Below are positions 1-12,217 of a DNA stretch of 64,000 nucleotides, piece after piece. The translations under genes and the position numbers were made by a program. Positions within the stretch are counted from its first letter, which is position 1, and every line of letters begins with the position of its first letter. This DNA is from Ligustrum vulgare (lineage: Eukaryota; Streptophyta; Magnoliopsida; Lamiales; Oleaceae), in contig OY743184.1 of NCBI GenBank assembly GCA_963555705.1, positions 26,374,639 through 26,438,638 of the forward strand. The letters are read 5' to 3'. The notes under the pieces were generated by a model. The model was not told the DNA's origin, did not search any database, and saw nothing but the letters and a program-made list of their open reading frames with translations.

Positions 1-2
1 AT

Positions 3-190
3 ATGAATTCAAATGGATCACAAACTACAATGATTGAAGGCTGCGAAATTGATGGTATGTATCGAGAACTTAGATATTAAATATCATAAGTTCTCTGTTT
101 AGTTATGTTATAAATATTTTTTTTACATCTCTATTGTAGAAGAGGTTGATATACAAGTAGATCATCCGTCAGTGGACTCTTTAGGAAATG
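3..190 (+). CDS. Candidate N-terminal exons of the Helitron RepHel protein (partial)
   Basis: Two short open blocks flanked by splice signals are seen: 3-54 (ATG at 3, donor GTATGT at 55) and 140-190 (acceptor TAG at 137-139, donor GTAAGT at 191). Both end in phase 1. Joined to the strong acceptor at 5100-5101 they keep one open frame into the typical RepHel start (EYWDIGDPSF). The encoded residues are acidic and polar, with no domain I recognise; RepHel proteins usually have a poorly conserved N-terminal region here. The phase agreement across three exons is the main support. The protein may start further upstream, outside the window. Confidence 0.5.
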
Positions 191-344
191 GTAAGTTAAA
201 ATTTTCCCATGTAAATTAATTGAAATGGTTTATCATGCATATGTATGTTAAGTGTTAAAAAATATTGAACATGAACAGGTCACGTTGTGACCAACACTAA
301 TATATATAAATTTAACATAAGTAAAACAAGAACAAATCACAAAA

Positions 345-610
345 TATAATATTTGCTCACTTTTGAAAATTGAAACGATGCAAATCCAATCTCAGATTCG
401 AGCACCTCGAAAGAGTTCTAGACAAAGTATAAGCTTTGATCGTGTAAAAATAACTAAATGAAATAAAAAAGAAATTCTAAATAGAAAAAAAAAACAAGAA
501 CTAACCACAAAATAGGTTCATTATTTTATAAATTGAATCGATGCAAAGCCAAACTCAGATTCTAGAACCTCGAAAGGGTTCTAGACAAAGTATAAGCTTT
601 GATCGTTTAC
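345..610. repeat. Two tandem copies of a ~110-bp block, ~175-bp period
   Basis: The stretch ending in TCTAGACAAAGTATAAGC occurs twice (ending near 438 and 600) with few differences. On the minus strand it reads as a candidate terminal exon with stop, so a last exon was duplicated. Confidence 0.7.
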
Positions 611-774
611 TGTACAGAAATGAAATACAACCCACTCCATAATAATAAAAGTTCACATAAATGACTAGCAAGAATTATACACAATGCTAAACAAATAATA
701 ATAGTTTAACATAAAAAATGTTACATGCATAACATCCAGACAATATAAAACAAAATAAACTCCTAATTCATATA

Positions 775-1745
775 TAAAATGAGCTTCTTCAAATAACAAA
801 ATGATCTTCTTCAAATATCAACTAATGATACACACGTTTCAAACAAGTAACATGGAAAATCTGAATAAATATACATACAAATAATTAACGTGCACGTCAA
901 AAGTCATTTTTAGTGAAATACTTATCTGTAGCAGCAGGAATGACAAATTGCAATTGCACCACTTAGAACCAAGCACGTTTACCAAAGCTTAATATACTGA
1001 AGAAAACATAACATCGATCTTTAGAATGGATTTTCATTTAAATTTACGTGCATTAAATAAAAAATATGAGTCAATCAGACAAGCATTTTCAAGTGCTTAC
1101 CTGAATTTTTTGATGAAAATAGTTCTAAAACTTGACCTTCAAGGATATAAAGAGAAACACTGTCACATGCTTTGACCTGCAAAAGACAAAATGGCAATCT
1201 CTTCATCAACGAAAATGCAACAGATAAAAATTCATATAAGAACAATAGGGAAAATTCATATATAAAATGAGCTTCTTCAAATAACAAAATGATCTTCTTC
1301 AAATATCAACTAATGATAAACATGTTTCAAACAAGTAACCTGGAAAATCTGAATAAATATACATACAAATAATTATCGTGCACGTCAAAAGTCATTTTTA
1401 GTGGAATACTTATCTGTAGTAGCAGGAATGACAAATTCCAATTGCACCACTTAGAACTGAATACGTTTACCAAAGCTTAATATACTGAAGAAAACATAAT
1501 ATCAATCTTTAGAATGGATTTTCATTTATATTTACATGCATTTTAAATCAAAAAAATGAGTCAATCAGACAAGCATTTTCAAGTGCTGACCTGAATTTTT
1601 TTATGAAAACAGTTCTAAAACTTGACCTTCGAGGGTTTAAAGAGAAACATTGTCACATGGTATGACCTGCAAAAGACAAAATGGCAATCTCTTCATCAAC
1701 GAAAATGCAACAGATAAAAATTCATATAAGAACAATAGGGAAAAT
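775..1745. repeat. Tandem duplication, ~485-bp unit
   Basis: The block from about 775 to 1250 (starting near GAGCTTCTTCAAATAACAAA at 781) is repeated from about 1262 to 1740 in the same orientation with a few per cent difference. It includes the exon-like block beginning VKAC on the minus strand. It explains much of the internal repetition of the minus-strand remnant. Confidence 0.8.
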
Positions 1746-2040
1746 TATTGCTATGATCCCTAAGCTATCTGAAATGTAGCAAGTACAATTTTTTAGCAAG
1801 TGTGTCTAATGGACTATTTGCTTCCATTTTGGGTATTAAAATTTATTATTTCACTAAAAAGACCAGTATAATGCAGTCGGAAAAGCATTTTCAAGTAAAA
1901 TACCTGAATTTTTCGATTAAAACAATTCATCAAACACGAACTACTAAGGTCATAAAGAGAAGCACTATCAGATGCTTTGACCTGCAACAGACAAAATGAA
2001 AGTTTGTAAAACATACAGTAAAATTATATATGAAAATAAC

Positions 2041-3300
2041 ATGCAGGTAAAAATTGGTGCTTAAAGAAAATTGGAATACCTCAACTTTTTCTCCTTAATA
2101 CTGTGAACCGTCCAAAAATTATCAGAAATATGAGAACTTCTTGGGATTTAGACTCCAAAGCAAACAAAGAAACTGGTTAGACAACAAATCTAGAGGGTTA
2201 TGTGCAAAAAAAAATTAACATAAAAGCTACAAACGGAAGAATTTGTTACCATATTTGTAAGGAAGAACCAAATCAATTGGAAATCCAACTTCTGGAAGTC
2301 CAAATCCGAAGTTTACACAAGAAGCCCCTCTGGATCTGAGATTCTAACCCAATTCGTGGGCAAGAAGGTTGTGGACGAATTGTCTGAGAAATGATAATGC
2401 TGCATAACATGTAGTATTTGCGAGATAGGTAGAACTTTAATGGATGATCGACGATGTAGAATCTAAATCTATCACAGGGCTATAATTGATCTAAATTCGA
2501 AATACCATCACATTTATATAAAGTATAATGTCCTGTAGGTCTTGGCAAATAATTTGACAGCCAACAGCTTTACCATAAACAAGAAAAATAGAAGTTCCAA
2601 TAAGCAATAAAGTTTAACTTCTGTATGGCAGTAACATCTATTATCACTTTGTAGGAAAAAAATAAGAAATATGATTGTACATATTTCTTAGGAAAAAAAA
2701 TTGTCCATATTTACAGCGAAAATAACATAAATTCACATTATATGAATATGGTATAAAATAAGAATCAAAAGTAAATTACTCCCTTTTTTAATAGAAATCA
2801 ATTATTACAGATAGTATCAAAAAACCAGAAGCATACCTATCTGAAGATAGCAGTTCGTAAAAGCTTCAGTAAAATTATATACGAAAATAACATGCAGGTA
2901 AAACGTTTTGCACACGGATCCAACAAAGTATGGGAGAAAAAAGCTTCTAAATGTACATATAAACAATGTCTAAAACATTGGTGCTTAAAGAAAATTGGAA
3001 TACCTCGACTTTTTCTCTTTAATACCGTGAACCGCCCGGAAATGATCAGAAATATGATCACCTCTTGGGATTTCAACTCCACAGCAAACAAAAAAACTGG
3101 TTAGATAACAAATCTAGACGGTTTTGTGCAAAAAAAATTTAAAAAAATAGCTACAAATGGACGATTTCTTACCATATTTGTAAGGAAGAACCAAATCAGT
3201 TGGAAATCGGTGTTCTGGAAGTCCAAATCCGAAGTTTACACGAGAAGCCCGTCTGGATCTGAGATGATCTGAACCAATTCGTAGCCAACAAGTTGAATAT
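2041..3300. repeat. Direct duplication of a ~300-bp two-exon block
   Basis: About 2041-2350 and about 2890-3270 are direct repeats. Both hold, on the minus strand, an exon ending LVLPYKY, a short intron and an exon with the SQEV motif. The left copy carries an in-frame stop; the right copy stays open through the exon. The intervening 2360-2880 shows nothing I can identify. Confidence 0.75.
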
Positions 3301-3589
3301 TATTGTTGAATACATGATTTAATGGTACATAATATGTAGTAGGTGAGAGATAGGTAGAACTTTAATGAGGATCGACGATGAGGAATGACGATCTATACCG
3401 ATTTGGTGTTGCGGTTGAGGGTGAACTTTAGGGTTTTCTTGTGTGTTGAAATGTGGATGAAGACGTTTGTTTAGCCTTTTAGGGCAAAAATATCTGAAAC
3501 GCCACGGTTTTTTTTTTATTTGTTTACTGTATAGATTCAGAGTTTCTAGAAAAGACGGTACACCCTTTTTCTACGCAATAATTATAATT

Positions 3590-4985
3590 TAGAGTATGTT
3601 TGGTAATGTGAAAAATTTTAGTATTTGTTTGTTAAAATATTTAGGTTTAAAAATATATTTTTTTATGTTTTTTAGGTAAAATGTGTGGTTGAAAAGTGAA
3701 GAAAAAAAATATGTGTGGTTAAAAAATAATTTGAGAAATTGTGTTGTTTAAAAACATTTTTTTCTTTTGCCAAACAGAGGCTTAGTTTTAGTGATTTTTT
3801 AAAGATTTTTTACGGATGTGTGGTTGAAAAATGTTTGAAAAGTAAAAAAATTGTAGGCTTCACTAAAAATGGATAGCTGAGATTGAATTTGAAAAATTGT
3901 TATTATATTTTTCTTTACCAAACAACCTCTTAATAATGAATTTATCAACAATACAATCTTTCAAACTACTTTATAACCATACATATTTTCTCTGTCCAAT
4001 TTTCAACCATATATCTACCTAGAAAATACCAAAACAAACAAACAAATGACTGTTTGACCGTCAAACGGCCTCTGGTCGTGAGTATTTTTTTAGATACCAG
4101 TATTTTGGTAGTGAGTTAATGAACTGATTATTTTACTTTTCAAACCAATTTATAAATAATACAATTTTTTAACCATTTATAAACCATATGTTTTGCCTCT
4201 GTTTAGCAAAAAAAAAAAAAAAGTTTAATAACACGTTTTTAATGTTTTCTAGGTAAAATATGAAGTTAGAAAATTAAGAGAGAAATATGTGTGATAAAAA
4301 AGTGGGTATAAAAAAAAAACACGTTTCTTTGATTTTACAAATAGAGGCTTTGTTACTCACGAATTTTAGAACACTATTTTTTATTCAAAAAACTTTAAAT
4401 AAATCAATTTATAAACCACGCAAATTCATTCATTGTTTAGTAATACTATGTGACTTATAAACTGATATATTTAGGATTTTGAGCTAAAAAAGTGGTGATT
4501 TCAAATTGTAGAAATAAAATGTATGTGGTTAGAAATTATTTTAGGAAATTGTGTAGTATATAAATAGATGATATAAACCAATTTATTTGTGTTACAGCTA
4601 AAAAATTTGAGGCTCTATTTGTTAAATAAATGTGTTTATAACTTGACTTATTTAAGTTTTCTAATTAAAAACGTGGTAAAAAAATGGTGAGAAAAAGTAT
4701 GGATAGTTATAAAATGGTTTAGGCAATTGTGTTTAGGAACAAAGTTTGTAAACACTTTTGCCCAACAAAGTCTTAATTTTTTATCACGTTGTTCTTTTAT
4801 TGCTTCCGTTTCGTAAATGTACTATTTTTGGTTTATAAACCAAATCATAAACCACATAATTTTTCAAACCATTTTTTAACCACAGACATTTTCTCTCTCA
4901 ATTTTCAACCACTACTTTTTACCTAAACATCATAAATAAATCAATTTATAAAGCAAACAGTGTTACAACGCTAATAATTATGTTG
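3590..4985. repeat. Cluster of AT-rich MITE-like repeats
   Basis: At least six to eight diverged copies or fragments of one short family lie head to tail here. The marks are CCAAACAGAGGCTTAG-type ends (about 3770, 4195, 4345, 4612) and an inner TTTTCTCTCTCAATTTTCAACCA stretch in either orientation (for example 3985 and 4885). The same family recurs at 14222, 14733, 16594, 53170, 55490 and 56345. No coding potential is seen. Target duplications are not clear because copies abut each other. Confidence 0.6.
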
Positions 4986-5101
4986 GATTGTATTTATTAT
5001 TTCTATTGAATGTTCTTACTCAATATACTATTATAATGTTGTCGTTTATTTATTGGATATTGTTATATTTTCATTGGTTTGACCTTATTTGATATGTACA
5101 G

Positions 5102-8100
5102 AGTATTGGGATATTGGAGATCCTTCCTTCAATTGTCAATTTTGCGGAGCAGCATTTTGGTACGAGGAGAGAGTTGCCAAGCGGTACAAAATATTGAATC
5201 CAAAATTTTCTCTATGTTGCACCCAGGGGAAAGTGGAGCTCCCTATGATGAGAGATCCTCCAAAAACTCTCAATGATTTATTTTATGGTTCAAGCGATAA
5301 AAGCAAACATTTTTTAGAAAACATAAGATCATATAACATGATGTTTTCATTCACATCAATGGGTGGAAAGATTGATTCAAGTGTGAACGTAGGTAGAGGA
5401 CCTCCCGTGTTTAGATTGCATGGTCAGAACTACCATATGATTGGGAGTCTATTGCCCCCAGGAGGATCTCAACCAAAGTTCGCCCAACTATATATTTACG
5501 ACACAAATAACGAGGTCTCAAACAGGATAAATGCTGTAAGGTAAGTTTCGTTACTGTACTTTGGTGATCGGTTAACTAAAATACAAAACATATAATTGTT
5601 TCTAATAACCATGCCCATTTACACTATTTACATTATCTTATTTTCCTCACAGTCGAAATGCTGACATCAACAAACTACATGCTGAGATTGTCACAGATTT
5701 GAAAGTAATGCTTGATGAACACAATGTCTTATTTAAGTCTTTTAGAATGGTGAGGGATACAATTCGTGAACCCATGTCTGAGAATTTAAAGCTAAGACTA
5801 ATTGGGAGGAGAGAACAGGATGGTAGGAGATATAACTTACCCTCTGTATCAGAAGTAGCTGCCTTAATCGTAGGTGACTTTGAAACATCTGCATCTGATA
5901 GAGACATCATTGTTGAAACTCAGACAGGGTTATTGAAGCAAATCAACGAGTTGAATGCTTCATATCTAGGACTCCAATATCCATTGCTTTTCCCATATGG
6001 TGAAGATGGTTATCGAGAAGATGTTCCATTGAAGGAGATCAATTCAACATCATCAAGCAGGAGGAGAAATATTAGCATGAGAGAGTTCTTTGCGTATAGA
6101 CTGCAAGAAAGAGATAAAGAGTGCCCTAATATTTTAAATGCAAGAAGGTTGTTTCAACAATTTTTGGTTGACGCTTATACCATGATTGAATCGGCACGTA
6201 TATGTTATATACGCACTCATCAAAAAGAATTGAGATCAGAGATGTATAGAGGATTGACAGAGGCAATCTTAAGAGGAGAAACTGATCCTGCTTCGCAAGG
6301 CCTCCGTATCATCTTACCTTCGTCGTTTACAGGTACACGGTGTTACTTATTATTTCATGTTTCATATTATTAAACACTTTATTAGTTGATTTTATTCGAA
6401 GTCCTTACTTTCTTGGCATATAGTCTATAAGCGTAATAAAAATATTATCAATTACAAACTTGATGGATCACCTAAAACTTCTCCTTATATAGGAGCTGCG
6501 CGATATATGATTCAAAATTATCAAGATGCAATGGCCATCTGCAAGTGGGCTGGGTATCCTGATCTATTCATAACCTTCACATGTAATTCCAAATGGCCTG
6601 AGATTACCCGATTTGTGGAGAAAAGAGGACTCAAACCAGAAGATCGACCAGATATTGTTTCAAGAATCTTCAAAGTCAAGCTTGATCACTTGATAAAGGA
6701 TCTTAGACAAAATAAGCTTTTTGGAAGAGTAAAAGCAGGTGATACATCCTATATAGAAGTTATATCTCATAACCCATTTGCAAAATTCGTCTTTGATTTA
6801 ATTTGTCACATATAATAAATAATTACAAATTACCTTTATTTGTCAAACTACCATTATTCCATTACATCATACACAACAATTACTAAAAAAATGTAAATAA
6901 CAATAATCTAAATTTCTTATTTGACTTAAAAAATAAGTGGATAAAAAGTGTAATTAAGATGTTTTCAATTGCTTATGAAAATACACTTTCACAATTGATT
7001 TTCTGCATGATTAGAAATATGTGCTAACTATTTTAAATTCTACGTGGAACCAATAGTTGTCTACACTCCAGTGGTTTATTAAAAAATATTATCATGTTAC
7101 TGATATGGAACATTATTGTTGCAGTTATATATACAATAGAGTTCCAAAAACGAGGGCTGCCACATGCACATATACTGCTTTTTTGTGTCAAGAAGATAAG
7201 TATCCAACAGGAGAAGATATTGACAAGATAATTTCAGCGGAGATTCCTGATGAGGCAATTGAACCGAACTACTACAAAGCAGTGAAGAATTTGATGATGC
7301 ATGGCCCATGCGGAAATGTAAGACAAAATTCACCATGTATGTTGGATGGTAACTGTAGTAAGCATTTTCCAAAGAGATACATAGATTTCACTACAGTTGA
7401 CGAAGATGGATATCCAATCTACAGAAGGAGAGACAACGGAAGAACAATAACAAAAAATGGAGTTGACCTAGATAACAGGTATGTAGTGCCACACAATCGT
7501 TTCTTACTTTTGAAGTATGGAGCACATATAAATGTTGAGTGGTGCAACCAATCAAGATCCATCAAGTATCTTTTCAAATACGTCAACAAAGGGCACGATC
7601 GTGTAACTGCATCTTTTTATAGTAGTACTGGAGAGTCTGATAGTGAAGTACAAAGTCATGTGGATGAAATAAAGATGTACTATGATTGTCGATATATCTC
7701 GCCATGTGAGGCAGCTTGGAGGATTTTTGGTTTTGATATCCATTACAGAGACCCCTCAGTGGAAAGATTGAATTTTCATCTTCCCAACGAGCAAAATATC
7801 ATTTTCTCGGATTCTGAAAGCATTGAGTCTGTAATGAACCGACCGACTGTAAGCCAATCAATGTTTTCAGCATGGATGGAGGCTAACAGAAGGTACGCTG
7901 ATGCTAGGGAGTTAAGTTATGCAGAGTTCCCCACAAAATTTGTGTGGAAGCAATCGTCACGAGAGTGGCAACCAAGGAAGCGTGGATTCTTAATTGGTAG
8001 AATGTTTTACGTCCCCCCCGGTGGTGGTGAGAAGTATTATTTGAGAACTCTATTGAACATAGTCCGAGGACCTCGAAGTTATGAAGAGATTAGAAAAGTA

Positions 8101-8347
8101 GATGGTGTTCAATATGATACTTTCAGAGATGCTTTCTATGCACTTGGTTTATTGGATGATGACAAAGAATATGTGGACGGTATAGTTGAGGCAAGTCATT
8201 GGGGAAGTGCTACATACTTGAGAACTTTGTTCACAACATTGTTAGTATCTGGATCACTTTCTAGACCAGAGTTTGTCTGGGAGGAAACTTGGAAATATCT
8301 ATCGGACGACATACTTTATAGACAACGCAGAATCCTCAATCATGAAG
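5102..8347 (+). pseudogene. Helitron RepHel, Rep (replication initiator) half
   Basis: Four exons, joined by GT..AG introns with matching phases, encode the Rep half: 5102-5540, 5653-6332, 6493-6738 and 7125-8347. In order they give a cysteine-containing start (CQFCGAAFWYEE, then SLCC), the Helitron_like_N region (ARYMIQNYQDAM, then DLFITFTCNSKWPEI), the HUH motif (GLPHAHILL at about 7151-7178) and the Rep tyrosine motif (KYLFKYVNKGHDR near 7565-7603). HUH and tyrosine residues of this family nick and join DNA during rolling-circle transposition. Just after the HUH histidines, a T run at 7179-7184 is one base short of what would keep the upstream frame. Everything downstream is open in the other frame, so a -1 frameshift splits the protein. 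The exon ends in phase 1, matching the next exon. Confidence 0.9.
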
Positions 8348-8466
8348 GTAATATACCTTATATTAATTATTTATCATTATTATGTCTTAATTCTAATAAT
8401 AAACAAGTAGTAAGTTACACCATTAATATCTACATATGATTGACTTATTTATAATTTAAAATGCAG

Positions 8467-10130
8467 CACTGGATCTAAGTGACGAACAGATAAAGGATTA
8501 TACTCTTTTTGAGATAGAGAAAATATTGCAAAGTAGTGGACGAAGCCTTCACGAGTTTGATACTATGCCTTATCCTCACAGCACGAATAGTTTTGTTCGT
8601 CAAAATAGACTTATTGAGGATGAGCTACGTTATGATAGACATACATTGGCAAGAGATCATAGTTCATATGTAACGAATCTCAATGATGAACAAAAGACTG
8701 CATATCATACCATAATGAATGCAATTGAGTGTGATCGAGGCGGGGTATTTTTCTTATATGGTTATGGAGGTACGGGAAAGACTTTTGTGTGGAAAACATT
8801 AGCTGCTGCTTTGAGGTCAAAAGGAGAAATTGTGTTAACAGTAGGATCGAGTGGTATAGCCTCTCTTCTTCTACCTGGAGGTAGAACTGCTCATTCTAGA
8901 TTTGCTATTCCTCTCACTCCAAATGAAGACTCAACATGCAACATTAAACAAGGGTCTCCACTTGCAGAGCTAATTATTAAAGCTAAATTGATCATTTGGG
9001 ATGAGGCGCCTATGATGCACAGGTATTGCTTCGAAGCTCTAGACAAGACTATGAGAGACATTTTAAGGTTTACCAATCCATTGAGTTTGCAGCAATCTTT
9101 TGGAGGTAAAAATGTTGTCTTTGGTGGAGATTTTAGACAGATTTTACCTGTTATTCCAAAGGGTAGTAGACAAGACATTGTACTTGCAACTATCAACTCA
9201 TCATATCTGTGGAGAGATTGCAAAGTTCTCAAATTAACCAAGAACATGAGACTCCAGAATCTTAGATCTAATGAGGAATGTGTTGAATTAAAAGCTTTCG
9301 CTGAATGGATATCAAGTATTGGGGATGGTACAAACGGTGGTCCAAACGATGGTCATGCTACTATTAACATACCAGATGACCTTTTGGTAAAAGATCCTAT
9401 TGGTTCTATTGCTAAAATTGTGGAAAGCACGTATCCCTCTTTCTTGGAAAATATTGATAACCCTTCATATTTGCAAGAAAGAGCGATATTAGCTCCCACT
9501 CTCGAGGTTGTTGAATCTGTAAACGAGTACATGTCATCTCAAAATATAACAGAAGACAGAACCTATTTCAGTTCTGATGCAGCATGCAGGTCGGATTCGA
9601 ACATTGAGCTACTTGAACACATTCATACTCCCGAGTTTTTGAACAGCATTAAATGTTCAGGTGTTCCTAATCATGAGTTGAAGTTGAAGGTTGGAACCCC
9701 AATTATGTTGTTGAGAAATATTGATCCTTCAGCGGGACTTTGTAATGGGACTAGATTGGTAATTACGAGACTTGGTAATCATGTTTTGGAGGCAAAAGTA
9801 ATTTCAAGAAGCAATGCTGGACATAAAGTTTTTATACCTAGAATGACTTTAACTCCATCGGACCCACGAATACCTTTCAAGTTTCAACGAAGGCAGTTTC
9901 CAGTGATAGTCTCATATGCTATGACTATTAACAAGAGTCAGGGTCAATCTCTTTCGCATGTTGGACTTTATTTGAAAAGACCAGTATTTAGTCATTGACA
10001 AATATACGTAGCAGTGTCTCGAGTTACCAACCGTGCTAGATTGAAGATATTGATTTCAAATAAGGATGGACAACCAACAAATTCCACTACAAATGTTGTT
10101 TATAAAGAAGTTTTCCAAAATTTGGTTTGA
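8467..10130 (+). pseudogene. Helitron RepHel, PIF1-type helicase half
   Basis: The last exon starts after the acceptor at 8465-8466 and continues the Rep exon in frame (SDEQIKDYTLFEIE). It is a PIF1/RecD-type DNA helicase: Walker A GYGGTGKT near 8761-8784, Walker B IIWDEAP near 8993-9013, GGDFRQILPV near 9125-9154, NMRLQ near 9244, and the C-terminal MTINKSQGQSLSH motif near 9921-9959. It would unwind DNA during Helitron transposition. A TGA at 9996-9998 interrupts the frame where the family has a coding triplet. The same frame then continues with YVAVSRV and closes at 10128-10130. One point change to TGA thus removes the last conserved motif and about 44 residues. Confidence 0.93.
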
Positions 10131-10259
10131 TTTTGCCAATGTATCTATTTTGAATATCGACTATCAATGTCCAATTTTATTTTAGCGTGATCATTACTTA
10201 ATTATGTCACTTTGTTCGTTAATTATTTCATTACAAACAAAAGACAATAATAATGCCAT

Positions 10260-10285
10260 CCATGCATCGCACGGGTACGTACTAG
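10260..10285 (+). other. Helitron 3' terminus (hairpin + CTAG)
   Basis: CCATGC and GCACGG around a 3-base loop (10260-10274) form a hairpin with one mismatch, followed after seven bases by CTAG at 10282-10285 and then T. This matches the known plant Helitron end: GC-rich hairpin about 10 bases before CTRR, with insertion ahead of a T. Confidence 0.75.
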
Positions 10286-10315
10286 TTACATGTATAATAA
10301 TACCTTAATAGATGA

Positions 10316-10470
10316 GCAAAGATCCAGCACTGATTTCTTGTGCCGGTTGGATTATCAGCAGCAGCAGTAAACACCACATCAATGCTTCCAGGGTTAGTCT
10401 TATTTAGTTTGCTCACAGTATGCAGGGAGGAGGCAGTATCCTTCTTTGCAAGAGACATATATGGTTTGAA
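10316..10470 (-). pseudogene. Unidentified coding fragment
   Basis: The minus strand is open through FKPYMSLAKKDTASSLHTVS and on to VVFTAAADNPTG, about 50 residues with protein-like composition. No start, no stop and no family I can name. It lies just right of the Helitron end and probably belongs to the captured material. Confidence 0.3.
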
Positions 10471-11684
10471 GACCCCGTTCCATTTCTATTCAATGCTCAT
10501 TATTTCAATAATGTGGAAATGCAGAAAGATGCAAAAATTGACACATAGGCATCATTTGTTGTTTTCCAAAATTATACTTACCTATGCCGGGAGAAAATAT
10601 AAAGAGAAAAAAAAACATTTTATTTACCTTAACACACAAAAAGTAAAACAGGCTTCCCGAAATTTAACAGAAAAATACAATCCACCTTCTATTCCCCTGA
10701 CTCCCAAATCCCAATCATCTATCTCCTCTTGTTTTTCTGCCTGGCTTAAGGGTGATGAAAGAATCGTGAGCAAGAGAATTATTTTCACATGTTATCAAAA
10801 CACAACTAAATTCCATTTTTCCATGTTACTAAATCAAAATCATCAAACGGAAAGAAACAATAATTATGTTTGATTTTACTTCTGCACTAAATTTCCCAAG
10901 AAAACTGAGGGAAGTCCTGTCAATCACAACCATCAAGGATCACTAAAAGGTTCCTCCAGTGTCTGCTACTGAAAGGATCACAATCACGACATTTTAGCTC
11001 AAACATGGCTTATAATATCTGCACTACAAAAGGAATGCTATAACATTTATGTATTTATGCATTTAAACATAATAGTTATACCATTGAAAACAAAATTGGA
11101 AAGATCTGGAAAAAAATCACTTGTATAAATAGCATTTTCCATTGCTGGTAACACCATCAAAACTACTGCCACAATAGCTAAAAGACTGCAATACAAAATA
11201 GTAGCTTATATCAAGATTTATTAAAGGAATGAACAGAAACAGTGTTCAAATATTAACACAATTGGTCTGTTTATGCGATACAAATAGAAGCAACACATCA
11301 TCCACAATAACTAAGAAAAGAATCGTTCAAATTGACAATTCATCTTATTTTAACATTATAAATTTTAAAGAGATTACATTTGTAGACTGTAACAACATAG
11401 CAATAAGATAACAAATTTTCTTGTTAAAATTATAGACAATTAAATCAGTATTATGCAAAAAAGTACTCAAGCCATTTGGAAATCTTGAAACTTCTGTGAG
11501 AAAGATGTCTATGAAAAGAAAGAGTATTTAGCAGGCTCAAATCTCAGGCTCATAAGATAATTTATTTCCTATCAAAGTATTTATCATGTCTAAAGGATTT
11601 GCTCAGCACATCCAAGAGTTCGAAAAGATTCTAAAGAGCTGAGTTGGTATTGATAAAAAGTGCACAACATCCAATCATTAGTAC

Positions 11685-11761
11685 CTTCCTGTCGCTTTCC
11701 TCCTGATAGTATCTCTCTTTAGGTATGTAGACTCCATTTTTCTCCCGTGCAACATAGACCA
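11685..11761 (-). pseudogene. Single exon of a kinesin-5 motor protein gene
   Basis: A 77-bp block on the minus strand is bounded by an acceptor (TTTTCAG, just above 11761) and a donor (GTAC at 11684-11681). It encodes REKNGVYIPKERYYQEE and ends SDRK. This matches the neck/stalk segment just after the motor domain of plant kinesin-5 (BimC/Eg5-type), where AAREKNGVYIPK is strongly conserved. Kinesin-5 slides antiparallel microtubules in the spindle and phragmoplast. No neighbouring kinesin exon is visible on either side, so this is a captured fragment. Confidence 0.7.
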
Positions 11762-12083
11762 CTGAAAAGTAACATAATATATAGCATTGATCGAATTCAC
11801 TGAAAGCCTAAACTATGCATGTGCTTCTAATCCTAGTCCATGAAACTAAATATGTCAGAATTTCCATCCTTTGAGTAATAACACAAAGCTTCAGTACATG
11901 CTCAAATGGAAACAACTTGGACAATATAATTTCTTCTAATATTATAGATTGAAATAAATCAAAATTAATAACTATATGTCCAAAGTTGTAAGAATTATTG
12001 CACCACAAGCTTGCAATCATACTAATTTAAACTATCCTATATAGAAGATAAAGAAAAAATGGAAGAGAAAGGATAGTTAATAC

Positions 12084-12217
12084 CTGGCACAAATCTTCTT
12101 CTTGCTTCATCAACTCCATATAGCTTAGCTTCATAGACAAAGCACTATATCAACTCTACAGTATACTTTGGATTTTGTGCAACATCTAATCTAAGTAGCC
12201 CCGCGCCTTCTTCAAAC
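12084..12217 (-). pseudogene. Exon-like fragment with an in-frame stop
   Basis: The block is bounded by TTCTTTAG and GTATTAAC on the minus strand. It reads GAGLLRLDVAQNPKYTVEL, then a stop, then YGVDEARRRFVP in the same frame. The composition is protein-like. I cannot name the family. The stop marks it as decayed. Confidence 0.35.

Larger units (their letters stand above)
300..3420 (-). pseudogene. Unidentified minus-strand gene remnant with duplicated exons
   Basis: On the minus strand several exon-like blocks flanked by AG and GT recur in duplicate: about 3290-3173 and 2350-2251 (each closing with LVLPYKY before a GTAA donor), 3101-3003 and 2175-2081 (FAVELKSQEV / FALESKSQEV), about 1985-1907 with related blocks near 1665-1590 and 1180-1102 (starting VKASDSAS / VKACDSVS), and a last-exon-like block at about 570-505 and 400-345 (PFEVLESEFGF). 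One copy of the second block has an in-frame stop. AAAACCCTAAAG near 3430 resembles a plant 5' UTR. It lies inside the RepHel intron in the opposite orientation. I do not recognise the protein family. A captured host gene that underwent internal duplication is the likeliest reading. Confidence 0.4.
1..10285 (+). mobile_element. Helitron (rolling-circle transposon), 5' end outside window
   Basis: The segment carries a RepHel gene (Rep plus PIF1-type helicase), the hallmark of autonomous Helitrons, and ends in a typical plant Helitron 3' terminus: a short hairpin followed by CTAG and then a T. Helitrons insert between A and T without target duplication, so no repeat is expected. I found no convincing 5' TC terminus. 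Two small exons at the left edge keep the RepHel reading phase, so the element probably starts before base 1. The 191-5101 intron has gained unrelated sequence. The coding part has a frameshift and an internal stop, so this copy looks non-autonomous now. Confidence 0.85.

Noticed and set aside
2892..3104. 70-codon plus-strand frame in the duplicated block
   Set aside because: The minus strand has proper exon borders and conserved frame between copies; the plus frame is its shadow.
5647..5910. Minus-strand frames inside the RepHel exons (also 7097-7372 and 8891-9247)
   Set aside because: They are antisense shadows of the Helitron coding exons.
10340..10873. 177-codon plus-strand frame
   Set aside because: Its composition is unlike a protein, and the left part is antisense to a better minus-strand coding fragment.
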